NCBI GenBank assembly: GCA_000270325.1
Contig: BA000048.1
Span: 1,108,981-1,172,980, forward strand
DNA from: Candidatus Caldarchaeum subterraneum
GTDB taxonomy: Archaea; Thermoproteota; Nitrososphaeria_A; Caldarchaeales; Caldarchaeaceae
Reading direction: 5' to 3'
DNA: 64,000 nt
Position 1 is the stretch's first letter. The number at the start of each line of letters is the position of its first letter. The position numbers were made by a program, and so were the translations under genes. The notes under the pieces were generated by a model, which was not told the origin of the DNA, ran no database searches, and was given only the letters and a program-made list of their open reading frames with translations. Positions 53,156 to 62,087 of this stretch are shown piece after piece.

Positions 53156-53185
53156 TTATGTATTTCATATAATTTCAATTTTTTA

Positions 53186-56100
53186 ATGGCTGTAGAAGTC
53201 ACAATCAAGAGAAGAGATCTTCTCAAGGTTGCCACCACCGCGACCACTGCTTTGACCACGTTGTCTCTTACGGGTATAAGCATCAAGTCGGCCAGGGCTC
53301 TTCCACCGCCGAAGACCAAGCTTCTCGAGGGTCAAAAGATTCCCAGCGTCTGCCCGTATTGCGCGGTAGGCTGCACAGTGGTAGGCACAGTAGTCGATGG
53401 ACGTGTGGTTGACATAGCTCCTGACCTAGAAGCCCCACACACAGAGGGAACACTCTGCTCGAAAGGCCAAGCATCCATTATGCTGCTTCCGCAGTTTAAC
53501 CCATATAGGCTGCGAAGACCTTTAATGAGAACAAACCCAAAGAAGGGTGAGAACGAGGACCCGATGTGGCGGGAGATAACGTGGGAAGAGGCCTTCAACA
53601 TCATTATACAGAAGTATGAGCAGATTTACAAAGAATGGGAACAGAAGAAAGGATGGCTTGACTCCAAAGGGAACTACCTCATACCTGGTGGAAGAAACCT
53701 AGACGACCCTGACAAGGCCTATACGATTCATCCTAGAGCGCTGCCCATTGCGCGAATAGCGACAGACTATCTCAGTAACGAGGAGGCATACCTGGGCCGC
53801 AAGCTAGCGATGCTGATGGGCACAAACAACTGCGACATCGAGGCGAGGAGGTGCCATTCGACAACTGTCGCAGGACTAGCGGATGTCTACGGGTTCGGAG
53901 CAATGACCAATTCCGCGGTCGACTTTCAAAACGCCAAAGTCACGATCAACATAGGCTCCAATCATGCTGAACAGCATCCAGAGGCGTTTAAATTTACATC
54001 CAAATCAATCGAAAAAGGCGGAAAACTTATCGTCTTTGACCCACGGTTTGGAAGAACCGCCTCCAAAGCCCATTACTTCGCATGGTTCAGACCGGGAACA
54101 GAGGCCGCGATAGTTCTTGGAATAATGAACTACGCCATCAAGAATCGTCTCTATGACAAGACATTCCTACAAGAGAGAACAGATATGCCGCTACATTTCG
54201 AAACTCGCGAGTTTCTCGAAGATTGGGAAACGAACCCCAATTCGATTTTCTCCAAATTCAAGGAGCATGTGAGCCGATTTACACCGCAGGAGGTTGAGAG
54301 GATTACGGGTGTTCCAGCAAACAAGTTTATCCAGATGGCTCAGGTATACACTGATCCCGCCAACAGACCAGGGCAGTTTGTGTGGTGCATTGGGGCGACG
54401 CAGCATACATGCGGAACACAAATAATCCGGCTGTTTGGTCAGCTGCAGCTCCTTCTGGGGAACGTTGGGCAGCCTGGCGGCGGAGCAAATGTCCTCCGAG
54501 GAATAACGAACGTGCAGGGCTCAAATGACATGAACCATCTGATGCACATCTGGCTAGGCTACAGACGTGTTCCAGGAGCACTTGGGGAGAGGGAAAGGCT
54601 CCCGGGAGGAGCTGAAGCAGATATCAGACGTTACCAGAAATACAAAAACCTTGTCAAGGAGGGAAAAACGGCGCAGGAGATTGCTCAGGCCCTAAACATC
54701 GCATGGGTAGGGGATCTCCGTCACTACGCTTCATGGCGGGAGGCTGAGATGAACTGGGGAATATTCATAGGCACTTATCCAGAGGATGATCCAGACAATG
54801 GTGTAGTAATTTCCGATGTGCCTGTCGAGCCCGGTCTCACCACCATAGAGTACTTCAGGGAGATGGAGGCCGGTCGGATTAAGTTCATGATATTGCAGGG
54901 AATGAATCCTGTCGTCTCCGTTGGCAACGCAAGCCAAGTCATAAGAGGCCTCAGCTCACCTAATGCCTTCGTGGTAGTGATGGACCTGTTCCTATCAGAG
55001 ACAGCTCACTTCGCCGACATAGTTCTGCCAGCTGCCAGCAAGTACGAGAACAGTGGAAGCGTAACCAACACGGGCCACATGATACAGTGGCGGCACAAAC
55101 TGCAGGACAACAGCCGCGTTGTCGACCCATACGACCCCCAGAAGAGAACTTTTGTAGATATCAAGGATGACCTATGGTTTATCGACCAGCTCTTCAAACG
55201 GCTTAGAAGGAAAGGACTTATAGTTCTGCCTTCGGAGAGGTTTGCCAAGGAGAAAGGAATCCCCATAACAGAGCTCCGTAAACTTAGCAATGGGAAGAAC
55301 GTGGACGAACTCTGGGACTATAGGCATCCCAACAAACGCAATAAGCCAAGCATAGAAGACCTCGAAACACCTCCTGAGGCTTTTGAAGTCTCGAAAGAGA
55401 TAGACAAAACGGTTAGATTGTATAGAGGGATTGTGGGGCCAAACGGCGAGAACAGAATGGCGCAACGTGACAAAACATTCATGGACGACTATACACAGCG
55501 CTTCCAGATATACAAGTACTGGGGATGGGCCTGGCCCGACAACCAGCGCAACCTCTACGACCTGAAAGAGCCAAGAGACCCGAGAGGCCTTAGGGCTCTG
55601 GGCTTCAACTTCTTTAAGCCAAACAACAGAGCAACCTTCTGGTCATCATTTTACGCCAGAAGAGACAGAGGATTCGCCGGATACTATGAGCCGGCGGAAT
55701 CGCCTGACAAAGAGCTTGTCAAACAGTACCCACCCCTAGTGGCCGACCACCCATACTTCAAAGAGCTGGGAATAACTCCGCCAAAAGGGGTACACCCGGG
55801 CAACAGGTCTGAGGCAGGGCTGGTAATAGGGACAGTCGAAGAAGGCTTTAACATAATTTTGACATCATTCCGACTAACTGAGCATCAGCATACAGGGATT
55901 CTGACCCGTACCATCCCATGGCTGGCCGAGATGATGCCCGAGCTCTTCGTCGAGATGAGCCCCTCGCTAGCAAATCAACTCGGCGTCAAGACAGGAGACC
56001 GTGTCAAGATCGTTTCAAAACGGAATATCAACGACCCAGTCATCGCTAAAGTGATGGTGACAAACAGGGTTAGGCCACTTGTTATCAACGGCAAGCTCTT

Positions 56101-56251
56101 TGAAATAATTGCCATGCCTTGGGCCTACGGGTTCCAGAAACCGCTTGGACGCCCCAACTCGATAACCAACAAACTTTTCCCAGACGCGATGGACGAGGAG
56201 ACGGGAATGCCTGAGACAAAAATCGCCCTTGTCAGGGTGGAGAAAGCATGA
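53186..56251 (+). CDS. fdhA: formate dehydrogenase catalytic subunit (Tat-exported, cysteine type)
   Basis: Oxidises formate to CO2 with a bis-molybdopterin Mo or W site on the outer membrane face. Length 1021 fits the FdnG/FdoG group. The N-terminal KRRDLLK (R9, R10) with a hydrophobic stretch is a Tat signal. Cys56, Cys59, Cys63 and Cys91 bind one 4Fe-4S cluster. RRCHSTT places Cys223 where FdnG has selenocysteine, followed by the conserved His. TQHTCGTQIIRLFGQL, LQGMNPVVSVGN and VLPAASKYENSGS are family motifs. The ATG at 53186 gives the Tat signal; earlier in-frame starts do not. It is the first of three structural genes. Confidence 0.93.
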   Translation: MAVEVTIKRRDLLKVATTATTALTTLSLTGISIKSARALPPPKTKLLEGQKIPSVCPYCAVGCTVVGTVVDGRVVDIAPDLEAPHTEGTLCSKGQASIMLLPQFNPYRLRRPLMRTNPKKGENEDPMWREITWEEAFNIIIQKYEQIYKEWEQKKGWLDSKGNYLIPGGRNLDDPDKAYTIHPRALPIARIATDYLSNEEAYLGRKLAMLMGTNNCDIEARRCHSTTVAGLADVYGFGAMTNSAVDFQNAKVTINIGSNHAEQHPEAFKFTSKSIEKGGKLIVFDPRFGRTASKAHYFAWFRPGTEAAIVLGIMNYAIKNRLYDKTFLQERTDMPLHFETREFLEDWETNPNSIFSKFKEHVSRFTPQEVERITGVPANKFIQMAQVYTDPANRPGQFVWCIGATQHTCGTQIIRLFGQLQLLLGNVGQPGGGANVLRGITNVQGSNDMNHLMHIWLGYRRVPGALGERERLPGGAEADIRRYQKYKNLVKEGKTAQEIAQALNIAWVGDLRHYASWREAEMNWGIFIGTYPEDDPDNGVVISDVPVEPGLTTIEYFREMEAGRIKFMILQGMNPVVSVGNASQVIRGLSSPNAFVVVMDLFLSETAHFADIVLPAASKYENSGSVTNTGHMIQWRHKLQDNSRVVDPYDPQKRTFVDIKDDLWFIDQLFKRLRRKGLIVLPSERFAKEKGIPITELRKLSNGKNVDELWDYRHPNKRNKPSIEDLETPPEAFEVSKEIDKTVRLYRGIVGPNGENRMAQRDKTFMDDYTQRFQIYKYWGWAWPDNQRNLYDLKEPRDPRGLRALGFNFFKPNNRATFWSSFYARRDRGFAGYYEPAESPDKELVKQYPPLVADHPYFKELGITPPKGVHPGNRSEAGLVIGTVEEGFNIILTSFRLTEHQHTGILTRTIPWLAEMMPELFVEMSPSLANQLGVKTGDRVKIVSKRNINDPVIAKVMVTNRVRPLVINGKLFEIIAMPWAYGFQKPLGRPNSITNKLFPDAMDEETGMPETKIALVRVEKA

Positions 56252-56261
56252 GGTGGGAAAA

Positions 56262-57272
56262 ATGAATCTACGACGTGGTGCTATCTTTGGGCTACCGACC
56301 GATAGAGCGACGGGAGACGAGTTCGGCAATTATGAGGAAGTTTTGGCGGACAGCTTCGCCATGCTCTTCGACCAAGACCTTTGCATCGGATGCCGAGCCT
56401 GCCAAGTGGCTTGTAAGAGATGGAATGAGAGGAAGCCGCTTTACGAGGAAGTAGGGGACCCTGTAGCCCAGCTCGGAAGAGAGATTGCGACCGGCGAGAA
56501 GGGTTACGCCGGAGCCGAGATACTTTCGTTCACGAACCCGCAAAACCTTGAGGCACACACGTGGCTAACCATGAAGTTTGATGAGTTCGGTGAAGGCGAA
56601 ACTCTCCAGTGGCTGTTCACACGCGTCAGCTGCATGCACTGCGTCGAAGCACCTTGTGTATACGGCTGCCCGACCACAGCCCTATGGAAGCATCCAGAAG
56701 GCCCCGTCGAAGTACGGACAGACCTATGCATCGGATGCCGCAACTGCATAGAGACATGTCCCTTCGACGTGCCGAGAACAAACCCCGAGCTAGGAGTTGT
56801 CGAGAAATGCACCCTCTGCGCGGATAGAATCACTCAGAAACCGATAGTGGTTGGCAACTTTAATGGAGACACATATAACGCGCAGTTCGAGATAAAGAAC
56901 GTTTTCCAATATAACCAGCATAACCTTCTAGAGCCGGCATGTGTAGAAACATGTCCAACCGATGCATTGAAATGGGGTCCGCGCAACGAAATCGTTAGGA
57001 TGGCTAGGGAGAAGGCCGCCAAGACAGGCGGCTTCGTCTACGGGCTCGAAGAGGCTGGAGGAACCAACGTAATATACGTGTTGAAGAGACCGCCGGAAGA
57101 GCTTGGGCTTCCGAAGGTGTACAAAGAGAGGCCCAGCACGAGGACGGAGAGGCTCGTGTCGCAGTTCAACGCCATAGGTATCGCGGGCGCTCTGGTGCTC
57201 GGCGTATTCGGTGCAGTCAGGTTCCTAGCCGACCGGAAAAACAGATTGCTGAAGAGAAAGGAGGGCACCTAA
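56262..57272 (+). CDS. fdhB: formate dehydrogenase iron-sulfur subunit (four 4Fe-4S clusters, membrane anchored)
   Basis: Electron-transfer subunit of the FdnH/HybA type, 336 residues. Cys41, 44, 47 and 51 (CIGCRACQVAC) are the first cluster set; CMHC...CVYGC, CIGCRNCIETC and CTLC...CVETC are the next. A hydrophobic helix near the end (AIGIAGALVLGVFGAV) would anchor it as in FdnH. The ATG at 56262 is preceded by GAGGTG at 56250-56255, a good ribosome site. It follows fdhA by ten bases. Confidence 0.92.
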   Translation: MNLRRGAIFGLPTDRATGDEFGNYEEVLADSFAMLFDQDLCIGCRACQVACKRWNERKPLYEEVGDPVAQLGREIATGEKGYAGAEILSFTNPQNLEAHTWLTMKFDEFGEGETLQWLFTRVSCMHCVEAPCVYGCPTTALWKHPEGPVEVRTDLCIGCRNCIETCPFDVPRTNPELGVVEKCTLCADRITQKPIVVGNFNGDTYNAQFEIKNVFQYNQHNLLEPACVETCPTDALKWGPRNEIVRMAREKAAKTGGFVYGLEEAGGTNVIYVLKRPPEELGLPKVYKERPSTRTERLVSQFNAIGIAGALVLGVFGAVRFLADRKNRLLKRKEGT

Positions 57273-57273
57273 T

Positions 57274-58146
57274 ATGGCTGCAGGACAATTCTCGTGGGAC
57301 TGGCCGATAATAATCGAAGAGTATGTTTTCGGGCTTGCCGCTGGACTAGCGATACTAGGGGTTTTACTGAGCCTACGCAACTATCAAAGATTTGCATCCT
57401 TGATAAGGCCGCTGATAACGGGCTCAACACTGCTGGCAATTATAGGTATGGTCACATTGGTGGTGGAGCTAGGGAGGCCTGAGAGAGCCGCCAACGCGAT
57501 AATTAACCTCCTCGTTCTAGGCACCTCAGTTATGTCGAGAACAGTGCCGGTGTTAATGGTTTTCACAGCAGCCGCTGTCATCGCTACAATTTTCTGGATA
57601 AAGCCGACCTCTTTAGTCAGGGTCCGGAGATTCTTCGAAATCGTGCTGCTTCTCTCAGCATTTCCCGCGGGTCTGCAGGCTGGAATACTGTTGATGGCCG
57701 CTTCTAAGCGTCTTCTCTGGCAAACACCTGTCCTCCCCTACCTCTACCTCTTCACTGGCATACTGGCGGCTATAGGGGTTCTTGGGTTGATGATCATAAG
57801 GAACACGAGGCTTTACGAAGAATTTACAGACCTCCTCATCGACCTTAACACCTACACGGTAATACTTCTAGTAGTCAGCGGCTTTGCGACAATCGCTCAC
57901 CTTGTTCTCGTCGAAAGCCCAGCGGCAGTGCTAAACCTTCTGACAAACCCGTTTCCGCTCGCGGCGCCCACCTTCTACATAGGCTACCTCATCGTTGGGC
58001 TAGGTCTACCGGCAACCCATTCCTATATCGCTTTTTCAGCGAAAACACCGCTTTCGAGAAACATACTGCTGAGACTCTTCATATCTCTGATAGTGGGGGC
58101 ACTGGCCCTACGCATATCAATCCTCTACGCAGGGCAACTTTTCTAA
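57274..58146 (+). CDS. nrfD: NrfD/PsrC-like membrane subunit of the formate dehydrogenase
   Basis: Quinone-reducing membrane subunit of 290 residues with eight or nine helices. FSWDWPIIIEEYVFGLAAG near the start, VVELGRPERAAN and a LLIDLNTYTVILL stretch fit NrfD/PsrC family proteins, not the cytochrome b of FdnI, so electrons probably go to quinone without heme. It starts one base after the fdhB stop. Together with fdhA and fdhB it makes a complete membrane-bound enzyme facing outward. Confidence 0.85.
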   Translation: MAAGQFSWDWPIIIEEYVFGLAAGLAILGVLLSLRNYQRFASLIRPLITGSTLLAIIGMVTLVVELGRPERAANAIINLLVLGTSVMSRTVPVLMVFTAAAVIATIFWIKPTSLVRVRRFFEIVLLLSAFPAGLQAGILLMAASKRLLWQTPVLPYLYLFTGILAAIGVLGLMIIRNTRLYEEFTDLLIDLNTYTVILLVVSGFATIAHLVLVESPAAVLNLLTNPFPLAAPTFYIGYLIVGLGLPATHSYIAFSAKTPLSRNILLRLFISLIVGALALRISILYAGQLF

Positions 58147-58760
58147 CCATCCGAGAAACTTTTTTTCAAAATCCATTCCTCATACACATATCGAGTAAAG
58201 ATATAGACATCGACAAAATCTGTTTTACGACCGCTGTAGGCGCTGAGGATTTGGCGGACATGATTGAGGGCTAGCTTGGCCCAGACATAGTCTAAACCGG
58301 CTATAAAGTCTTTAAAGGAATCCTCTGATAAGCCGTGCATGCGGCTGTGACCTATATATCGGATGGTGCTCTTGGCCGAAACGTCCCAAATACAGAAGCT
58401 TTTAGGCTGTGCAAAGGTCGCCACCTCCATTACCGCAAGCTGTGGAAGCTCTGGGATGGCGAGGAAAAATCTGTCGAAGCGCTGCTCTAATGTGTCTGAC
58501 CCGTAGAGAAAATATTTTAGGTGTTCGACCAAGTTTCTATAACTGTATTTCTCTACAGCGGCTTTGAAGCCCTTATCGAAATCTCCTGTTAGGAAGTTGT
58601 TGAAAACTAATTCAAGGTCCTCGGCCTTCGCCGAGTCTATGTTTTCCTCGCTGAGAACCTGTTTACAGATTTTCCTTCTCTCGTCAACTATCTCCTTAAG
58701 CCGGGTCGAGAGGTCGGAGGAAAAGAACTTGATAAAATCGTTAACCAGAATGTCTAACAT
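58143..58760 (-). CDS. hypothetical protein, last gene of the five-gene operon
   Basis: Protein of 205 residues, all helical by pattern and soluble. The stretch FLAIPELPQLAVMEVATF, QPKSFCIWDVSAKSTIRYIG, resembles the helical signature (hydrophobic turn, then P-x-x-x-x-x-W-D) seen in some helix-hairpin-helix DNA-binding proteins such as DUF-type glycosylase-like folds; this is weak. The start overlaps the upstream zinc-ribbon gene by one base (TAATG). No catalytic motif is visible. Confidence 0.5.
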   Translation of the reverse strand: MLDILVNDFIKFFSSDLSTRLKEIVDERRKICKQVLSEENIDSAKAEDLELVFNNFLTGDFDKGFKAAVEKYSYRNLVEHLKYFLYGSDTLEQRFDRFFLAIPELPQLAVMEVATFAQPKSFCIWDVSAKSTIRYIGHSRMHGLSEDSFKDFIAGLDYVWAKLALNHVRQILSAYSGRKTDFVDVYIFTRYVYEEWILKKSFSDG

Positions 58761-58921
58761 TACTCCTCGAGTCCTCTATGCCAGTAGGGGATTCCTTCTC
58801 CACCAAGTTTTCCCTGCTCCTCGACGGGGAGCTTGGCCCAACAATGCATGCATCTCTTCTTCTTCACAGTCTGTTTCCCACAATTAGGACATATGACATA
58901 GATGCCTGTCTCACCAGCCAT
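58760..58921 (-). CDS. small zinc-ribbon protein
   Basis: About 53 residues starting MAGETGIYVICPNCGKQ, with CPNCG and CMHC as a compact zinc ribbon, followed by a polar tail. The ATG at 58921 is preferred; a longer frame adds only basic residues inside the upstream gene. It overlaps that gene by 11 bases and the next one by one base. May bind nucleic acid or serve as a structural partner. Confidence 0.55.
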   Translation of the reverse strand: MAGETGIYVICPNCGKQTVKKKRCMHCWAKLPVEEQGKLGGEGIPYWHRGLEE

Positions 58922-59291
58922 ATGTCTCCTCAATCCCCCTTCTATACTCCTCAAACTCATCATCGTCACGGATGTATTTCTCCTTCGCCACATTCAACAC
59001 CTTCTCTTTTAGCCGTTTAGTATCTAGGTAAACCGCTTCAAGACATTTCTCAGCGGCTTCTTGGTCTTCATCCTCAACCTCTATCTCCTTAATCACCTCG
59101 TTTTTAAGAGAGTCTCCTACAATGGAGGCCAAACCTGTATCGGACCATCTTTTTTCAACCACTTTGAAGACTACGTCTTTCTTCCGCAGCTCCTCCATCA
59201 ACAGCTCCATAAGCGCCTCAGCCAGCGCCCTATCTCCGGTCCACGCTGTTGAGTAGAGAATCACCATGACCTGAAAATTCTGCCCACGCAT
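58911..59291 (-). CDS. hypothetical acidic protein
   Basis: 126 residues, alpha/beta start (VMVILYSTAWTGDRALAEAL) and a very acidic helical middle and end (EIEVEDEDQEAAEKCLEAV). The first 60 residues have a thioredoxin- or flavodoxin-like look, but no CxxC or glycine loop is present. The start may be at 59291 or the ATG at 59267. Third gene of the operon, six bases after the membrane protein. Confidence 0.5.
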   Translation of the reverse strand: MRGQNFQVMVILYSTAWTGDRALAEALMELLMEELRKKDVVFKVVEKRWSDTGLASIVGDSLKNEVIKEIEVEDEDQEAAEKCLEAVYLDTKRLKEKVLNVAKEKYIRDDDEFEEYRRGIEETYGW

Positions 59292-59297
59292 ATAACT

Positions 59298-60110
59298 TCA
59301 ACGCCTATACAAATTTGGAATGTAAAAAATTAGCCTGAAAACCAGCAACACAGCCGTCAAAATAGCTACGTGAATAAGCTCCAAACCCATGAAGACGTTT
59401 ATGTGGAGAAAATCCTGAAAACCCGGATGCCTGAGGCTCAGGGTAGCCAGCTCTCCCCAAACCATAGAAACCGGCAGCTCAAACCTAACTGCCCCATGAG
59501 CTGAGTCGCTGTAGATTATCCTTCTCACCAAAATCCCGTCAGACCTCTCTTCAACCACCAGACCGATAGCTTCCCCTTGCTCTCCGTTCAGCAACACGGC
59601 GCCAACCACCCGTGCCTCAACTTCTGGAAGCTCAAGCCTCTCTGTCCGCGTAGCGCCGTTTGTGTCAACCGTCACAACCGCGACTGATTTCGCGCTCCAG
59701 CTGTCACCCACTGATATTGATTGTGGTCTCTGAAGTAATGGTGGGAGATAAACTATCTCATAGACTGAGCCATCCTCCTTATCGACTATTACAGACCTCA
59801 CCAGAAAACGGTCACCTGTCACGTAATCTGTCTGCAGATGGGTGGGATTATTCCTCACCAACTTGTAGCATAGCAGTTTTTCGCAGTATACAATCGAGTC
59901 AACCAAAACCTTTTCCTCATACCAATAAGTAGCCAAGCCCTGGCTCCCACCGATGTAGACATTATACACCCACTGGGAATCTACACCCACATCAAGCTTA
60001 GGAGCAACGCTGTACACCAAAAAATTCAGCAGCACAAACACGGCTAGAATTACTATGACAATGGACAGGACGCTCCCTGCTGTTTTGCTATTGAACAACC
60101 GTGGATTCAT
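59298..60110 (-). CDS. membrane-anchored protein with extracytoplasmic domain
   Basis: Protein of 270 residues with a hydrophobic helix at each end (about 14-34 and 245-265) and a beta-rich domain of about 200 residues between them, likely outside the cell (KVLVDSIVYCEKLLCYKLV, WSAKSVAVVTVDTNGATR, LRHPGFQDF). The two cysteines in YCEKLLCYK could form a disulfide. No family recognised. Its start overlaps the upstream gene by four bases. Confidence 0.55.
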   Translation of the reverse strand: MNPRLFNSKTAGSVLSIVIVILAVFVLLNFLVYSVAPKLDVGVDSQWVYNVYIGGSQGLATYWYEEKVLVDSIVYCEKLLCYKLVRNNPTHLQTDYVTGDRFLVRSVIVDKEDGSVYEIVYLPPLLQRPQSISVGDSWSAKSVAVVTVDTNGATRTERLELPEVEARVVGAVLLNGEQGEAIGLVVEERSDGILVRRIIYSDSAHGAVRFELPVSMVWGELATLSLRHPGFQDFLHINVFMGLELIHVAILTAVLLVFRLIFYIPNLYRR

Positions 60111-60373
60111 TCCCCAGCCTCTTTAATCTGTTTCTCAAGCTTAGTAATCAAATCCTGTGTTCTATAACCCTTTATTCCGGCCTCGCGAGCCAGGTCGATG
60201 GCTAGGATATAGAACTTGGCAAACTCGAGAGAATACATCTTGAGGTTGTGTTGGTGGCAAAAAAGTTTCAAGTCCTCTATTCGAGAGCACTCTTCACATA
60301 CACCGCGATGGCAGTAAAAACAGACACCAACAGCCTCTCTATCAACGTGAAAATAACACCTCATTAATCTCAA
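60107..60373 (-). CDS. B-box-like zinc-finger protein
   Basis: 88 residues. The first half, CYFHVDREAVGVCFYC, then GVCEECSRIEDLKLFCHQH, has the Cys-His spacing of B-box zinc fingers as in many archaeal and bacterial proteins with YHP-x-x-x-A-V-x-x-C. The second half is helical (LAREAGIKGY, DLITKLEKQIKEAGE). It is the first gene of the operon. Confidence 0.6.
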   Translation of the reverse strand: MRLMRCYFHVDREAVGVCFYCHRGVCEECSRIEDLKLFCHQHNLKMYSLEFAKFYILAIDLAREAGIKGYRTQDLITKLEKQIKEAGE

Positions 60374-60442
60374 ATAACCATGCCCGGTTAAATCTTTTAC
60401 TTAGTGAAGTCCTTGGATTAACATAGAGATAGACCGGGGCAT

Positions 60443-60453
60443 AACCTTAAATC
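60443..60453 (+). promoter_or_regulatory. TATA-like box of tRNA-Ala
   Basis: AACCTTAAATC lies 23 to 33 bases before the first base of tRNA-Ala, the distance expected for an archaeal promoter. Confidence 0.55.
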
Positions 60454-60475
60454 AAAAAACCCAACATCCAGATAG

Positions 60476-60549
60476 GGGCCGGTAGATCAGTCTGGAAGAT
60501 CGTCCGCCTTGCACGCGGAAGGTCCGGGGTTCAAATCCCCGCCGGTCCA
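60476..60549 (+). tRNA. trnA(ugc): tRNA-Ala (UGC)
   Basis: Acceptor GGGCCGG pairs with CCGGTCC and includes a G3-U70 pair, the alanine identity element. D stem GATC/GATC, anticodon stem TCCGC/GCGGA around the loop CTTGCAC with anticodon TGC, T stem CGGGG/CCCCG, discriminator A. No intron and no encoded CCA. The photolyase frame starts 19 bases after it. Confidence 0.97.
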
Positions 60550-60567
60550 ATAAAATTGTTGTAATTC

Positions 60568-61980
60568 GTGAGAGTTTATTTGATGTTTTTCGGTGCTGAA
60601 TCAATGATGGAGTATTTTCCGGATTTCCTTAGGCCAGAGAGAGTAACAAGTTTGGCTCAAGCCGCCTTGGACAAGCGTGGCGAATATCTTGTATATGTTA
60701 TGGACGCCAGTCTACGCGCATACGGGAACCATGCCTTGGAATACGCGGTTTTCGAGGCAAATAGGCTGGGGCGAAGCCTTGTCGTCGTCTACAACCTTGA
60801 CGAAAAACAGCCTTTCATGAACACGAGGAAGCTGCATTTTATCCATGGAGCTTTGAAGAAAGTTGATGAACGGCTGAGCAGAAGAGGAATTCTTTTCTTG
60901 GTCCGCAAAACCGAGAGCTTGCTGAAACTCGTGAACGAGGCTGTGTCAGTTGTCGTCGACGCTGGCTACACAGGTCATCAACAAACCTTTAGAAAAACGC
61001 TGGCAAAGTATTGTGACTCGGTGAAGATGGTTGAAGGCGACGTGGTTGTTCCCGTCAAAACAGCGTCGACCAGAGCTGAACCCTATGCCAGAACAATTAG
61101 GCCCAAACTTCTGAACAAACTGGACAACTTCCTAGAAACTGTTCCCGAGATACCTGTAAAACAATCCTCCACAGACCTTGACATAGAGGGGCTGAGATAT
61201 GAAACATTCGAACATTTGTTAAAGGATTTTGGGTCAATTGAGTTTGTCGAACCCGTCAAAGATGTTGTAGGTGGTGAAGACGAGGCTCACAAAAGGTTGG
61301 AGACTTTTGTAGGAGAGAGGCTCGATAGATACGCTGCGGAGCGCAGCGACCCTGGGTCTGAGGCATGCTCGGAGCTGAGCCCCTATCTCCGCTACGGAAT
61401 GATATCGCCGGTCCAGGTTCTGAAACGCGTGTTTGAGTACAGGAGACGAGGAGACGTTAATGTTGAAAGCTTGATCAATGAGCTCGTGGTTTGGCGAGAA
61501 CTCGCTCGAAACGGCGAGGTCTACAACCCGTTTTTCGAGAAATACGAAGGGTTGCCTGAATGGGCCAGAGAGACGCTCAGCATCCACGCCGGAGACCGCA
61601 GGGAACAGGTATACAGCATGAGCGAGCTGGAGAGGGCTGATACCCATGACGTTTACTGGAATGCGGCTCAGCAAGAGCTACTCGCGACCGGGAAGATACA
61701 CAACTACATGCGCATGTACTGGTGCAAAAAACTGCTCGAATGGACGGACAGCCCAGAAACCGCCTACAGATACGCAGTCTATCTCAACAACAAATACGGA
61801 CTCGACGCCGAAGACCCCAACAGCTACCTCGGAATAAGCTGGTGCTTCGGAGCATACGACCGACCCTTCACCGAATCAAAAATCTACGGAAAAGTACGCA
61901 GAATGACAGACCAGAGCTTAAAGAGAAAAAAGCAAATCAACAACTACATTCAACGATGGAGTGCTCCGGCCGGGATTTGA
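60568..61980 (+). CDS. phr: class II CPD photolyase
   Basis: Light-driven repair of cyclobutane pyrimidine dimers. The N-terminal domain has YVMDASLRAYGNHALEYAV, the class II form, and the FAD domain holds ELVVWRELARN and TGKIHNYMRMYWCKKLLEW, the key class II motif with Trp residues for electron transfer. It is 470 residues from the GTG at 60568; ATGs at 60583, 60604 and 60607 are close alternatives. The 3' end runs 19 bases into the antisense tRNA-Glu. It is a late-branching class for archaea, so transfer is possible. Confidence 0.9.
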   Translation: MRVYLMFFGAESMMEYFPDFLRPERVTSLAQAALDKRGEYLVYVMDASLRAYGNHALEYAVFEANRLGRSLVVVYNLDEKQPFMNTRKLHFIHGALKKVDERLSRRGILFLVRKTESLLKLVNEAVSVVVDAGYTGHQQTFRKTLAKYCDSVKMVEGDVVVPVKTASTRAEPYARTIRPKLLNKLDNFLETVPEIPVKQSSTDLDIEGLRYETFEHLLKDFGSIEFVEPVKDVVGGEDEAHKRLETFVGERLDRYAAERSDPGSEACSELSPYLRYGMISPVQVLKRVFEYRRRGDVNVESLINELVVWRELARNGEVYNPFFEKYEGLPEWARETLSIHAGDRREQVYSMSELERADTHDVYWNAAQQELLATGKIHNYMRMYWCKKLLEWTDSPETAYRYAVYLNNKYGLDAEDPNSYLGISWCFGAYDRPFTESKIYGKVRRMTDQSLKRKKQINNYIQRWSAPAGI

Positions 61981-62036
61981 ACCCGGGTCTCGGGCTCGAG
62001 AGGCCCGCATACTTGACCGGACTATACTACCGGAGC
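61962..62036 (-). tRNA. trnE(cuc): tRNA-Glu (CUC)
   Basis: On the minus strand GCTCCGG pairs with CCGGAGC, anticodon stem CGGGC/GCCCG encloses CTCTCGA with anticodon CTC, and the T stem is CCGGG/CCCGG, discriminator A. No intron, no CCA encoded. The 3' 19 bases lie within the photolyase coding region on the other strand. Confidence 0.95.
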
Positions 62037-62087
62037 GGTTTATTGCGGCATGTGTTTGTTTGTTGCGGCGATATGTAGGTTTTTCGT

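Noticed and set aside
53051-53185. Upstream extension of fdhA to 53051
   Set aside because: It would place 45 unrelated residues before the Tat signal and pass through the TATA-like box.
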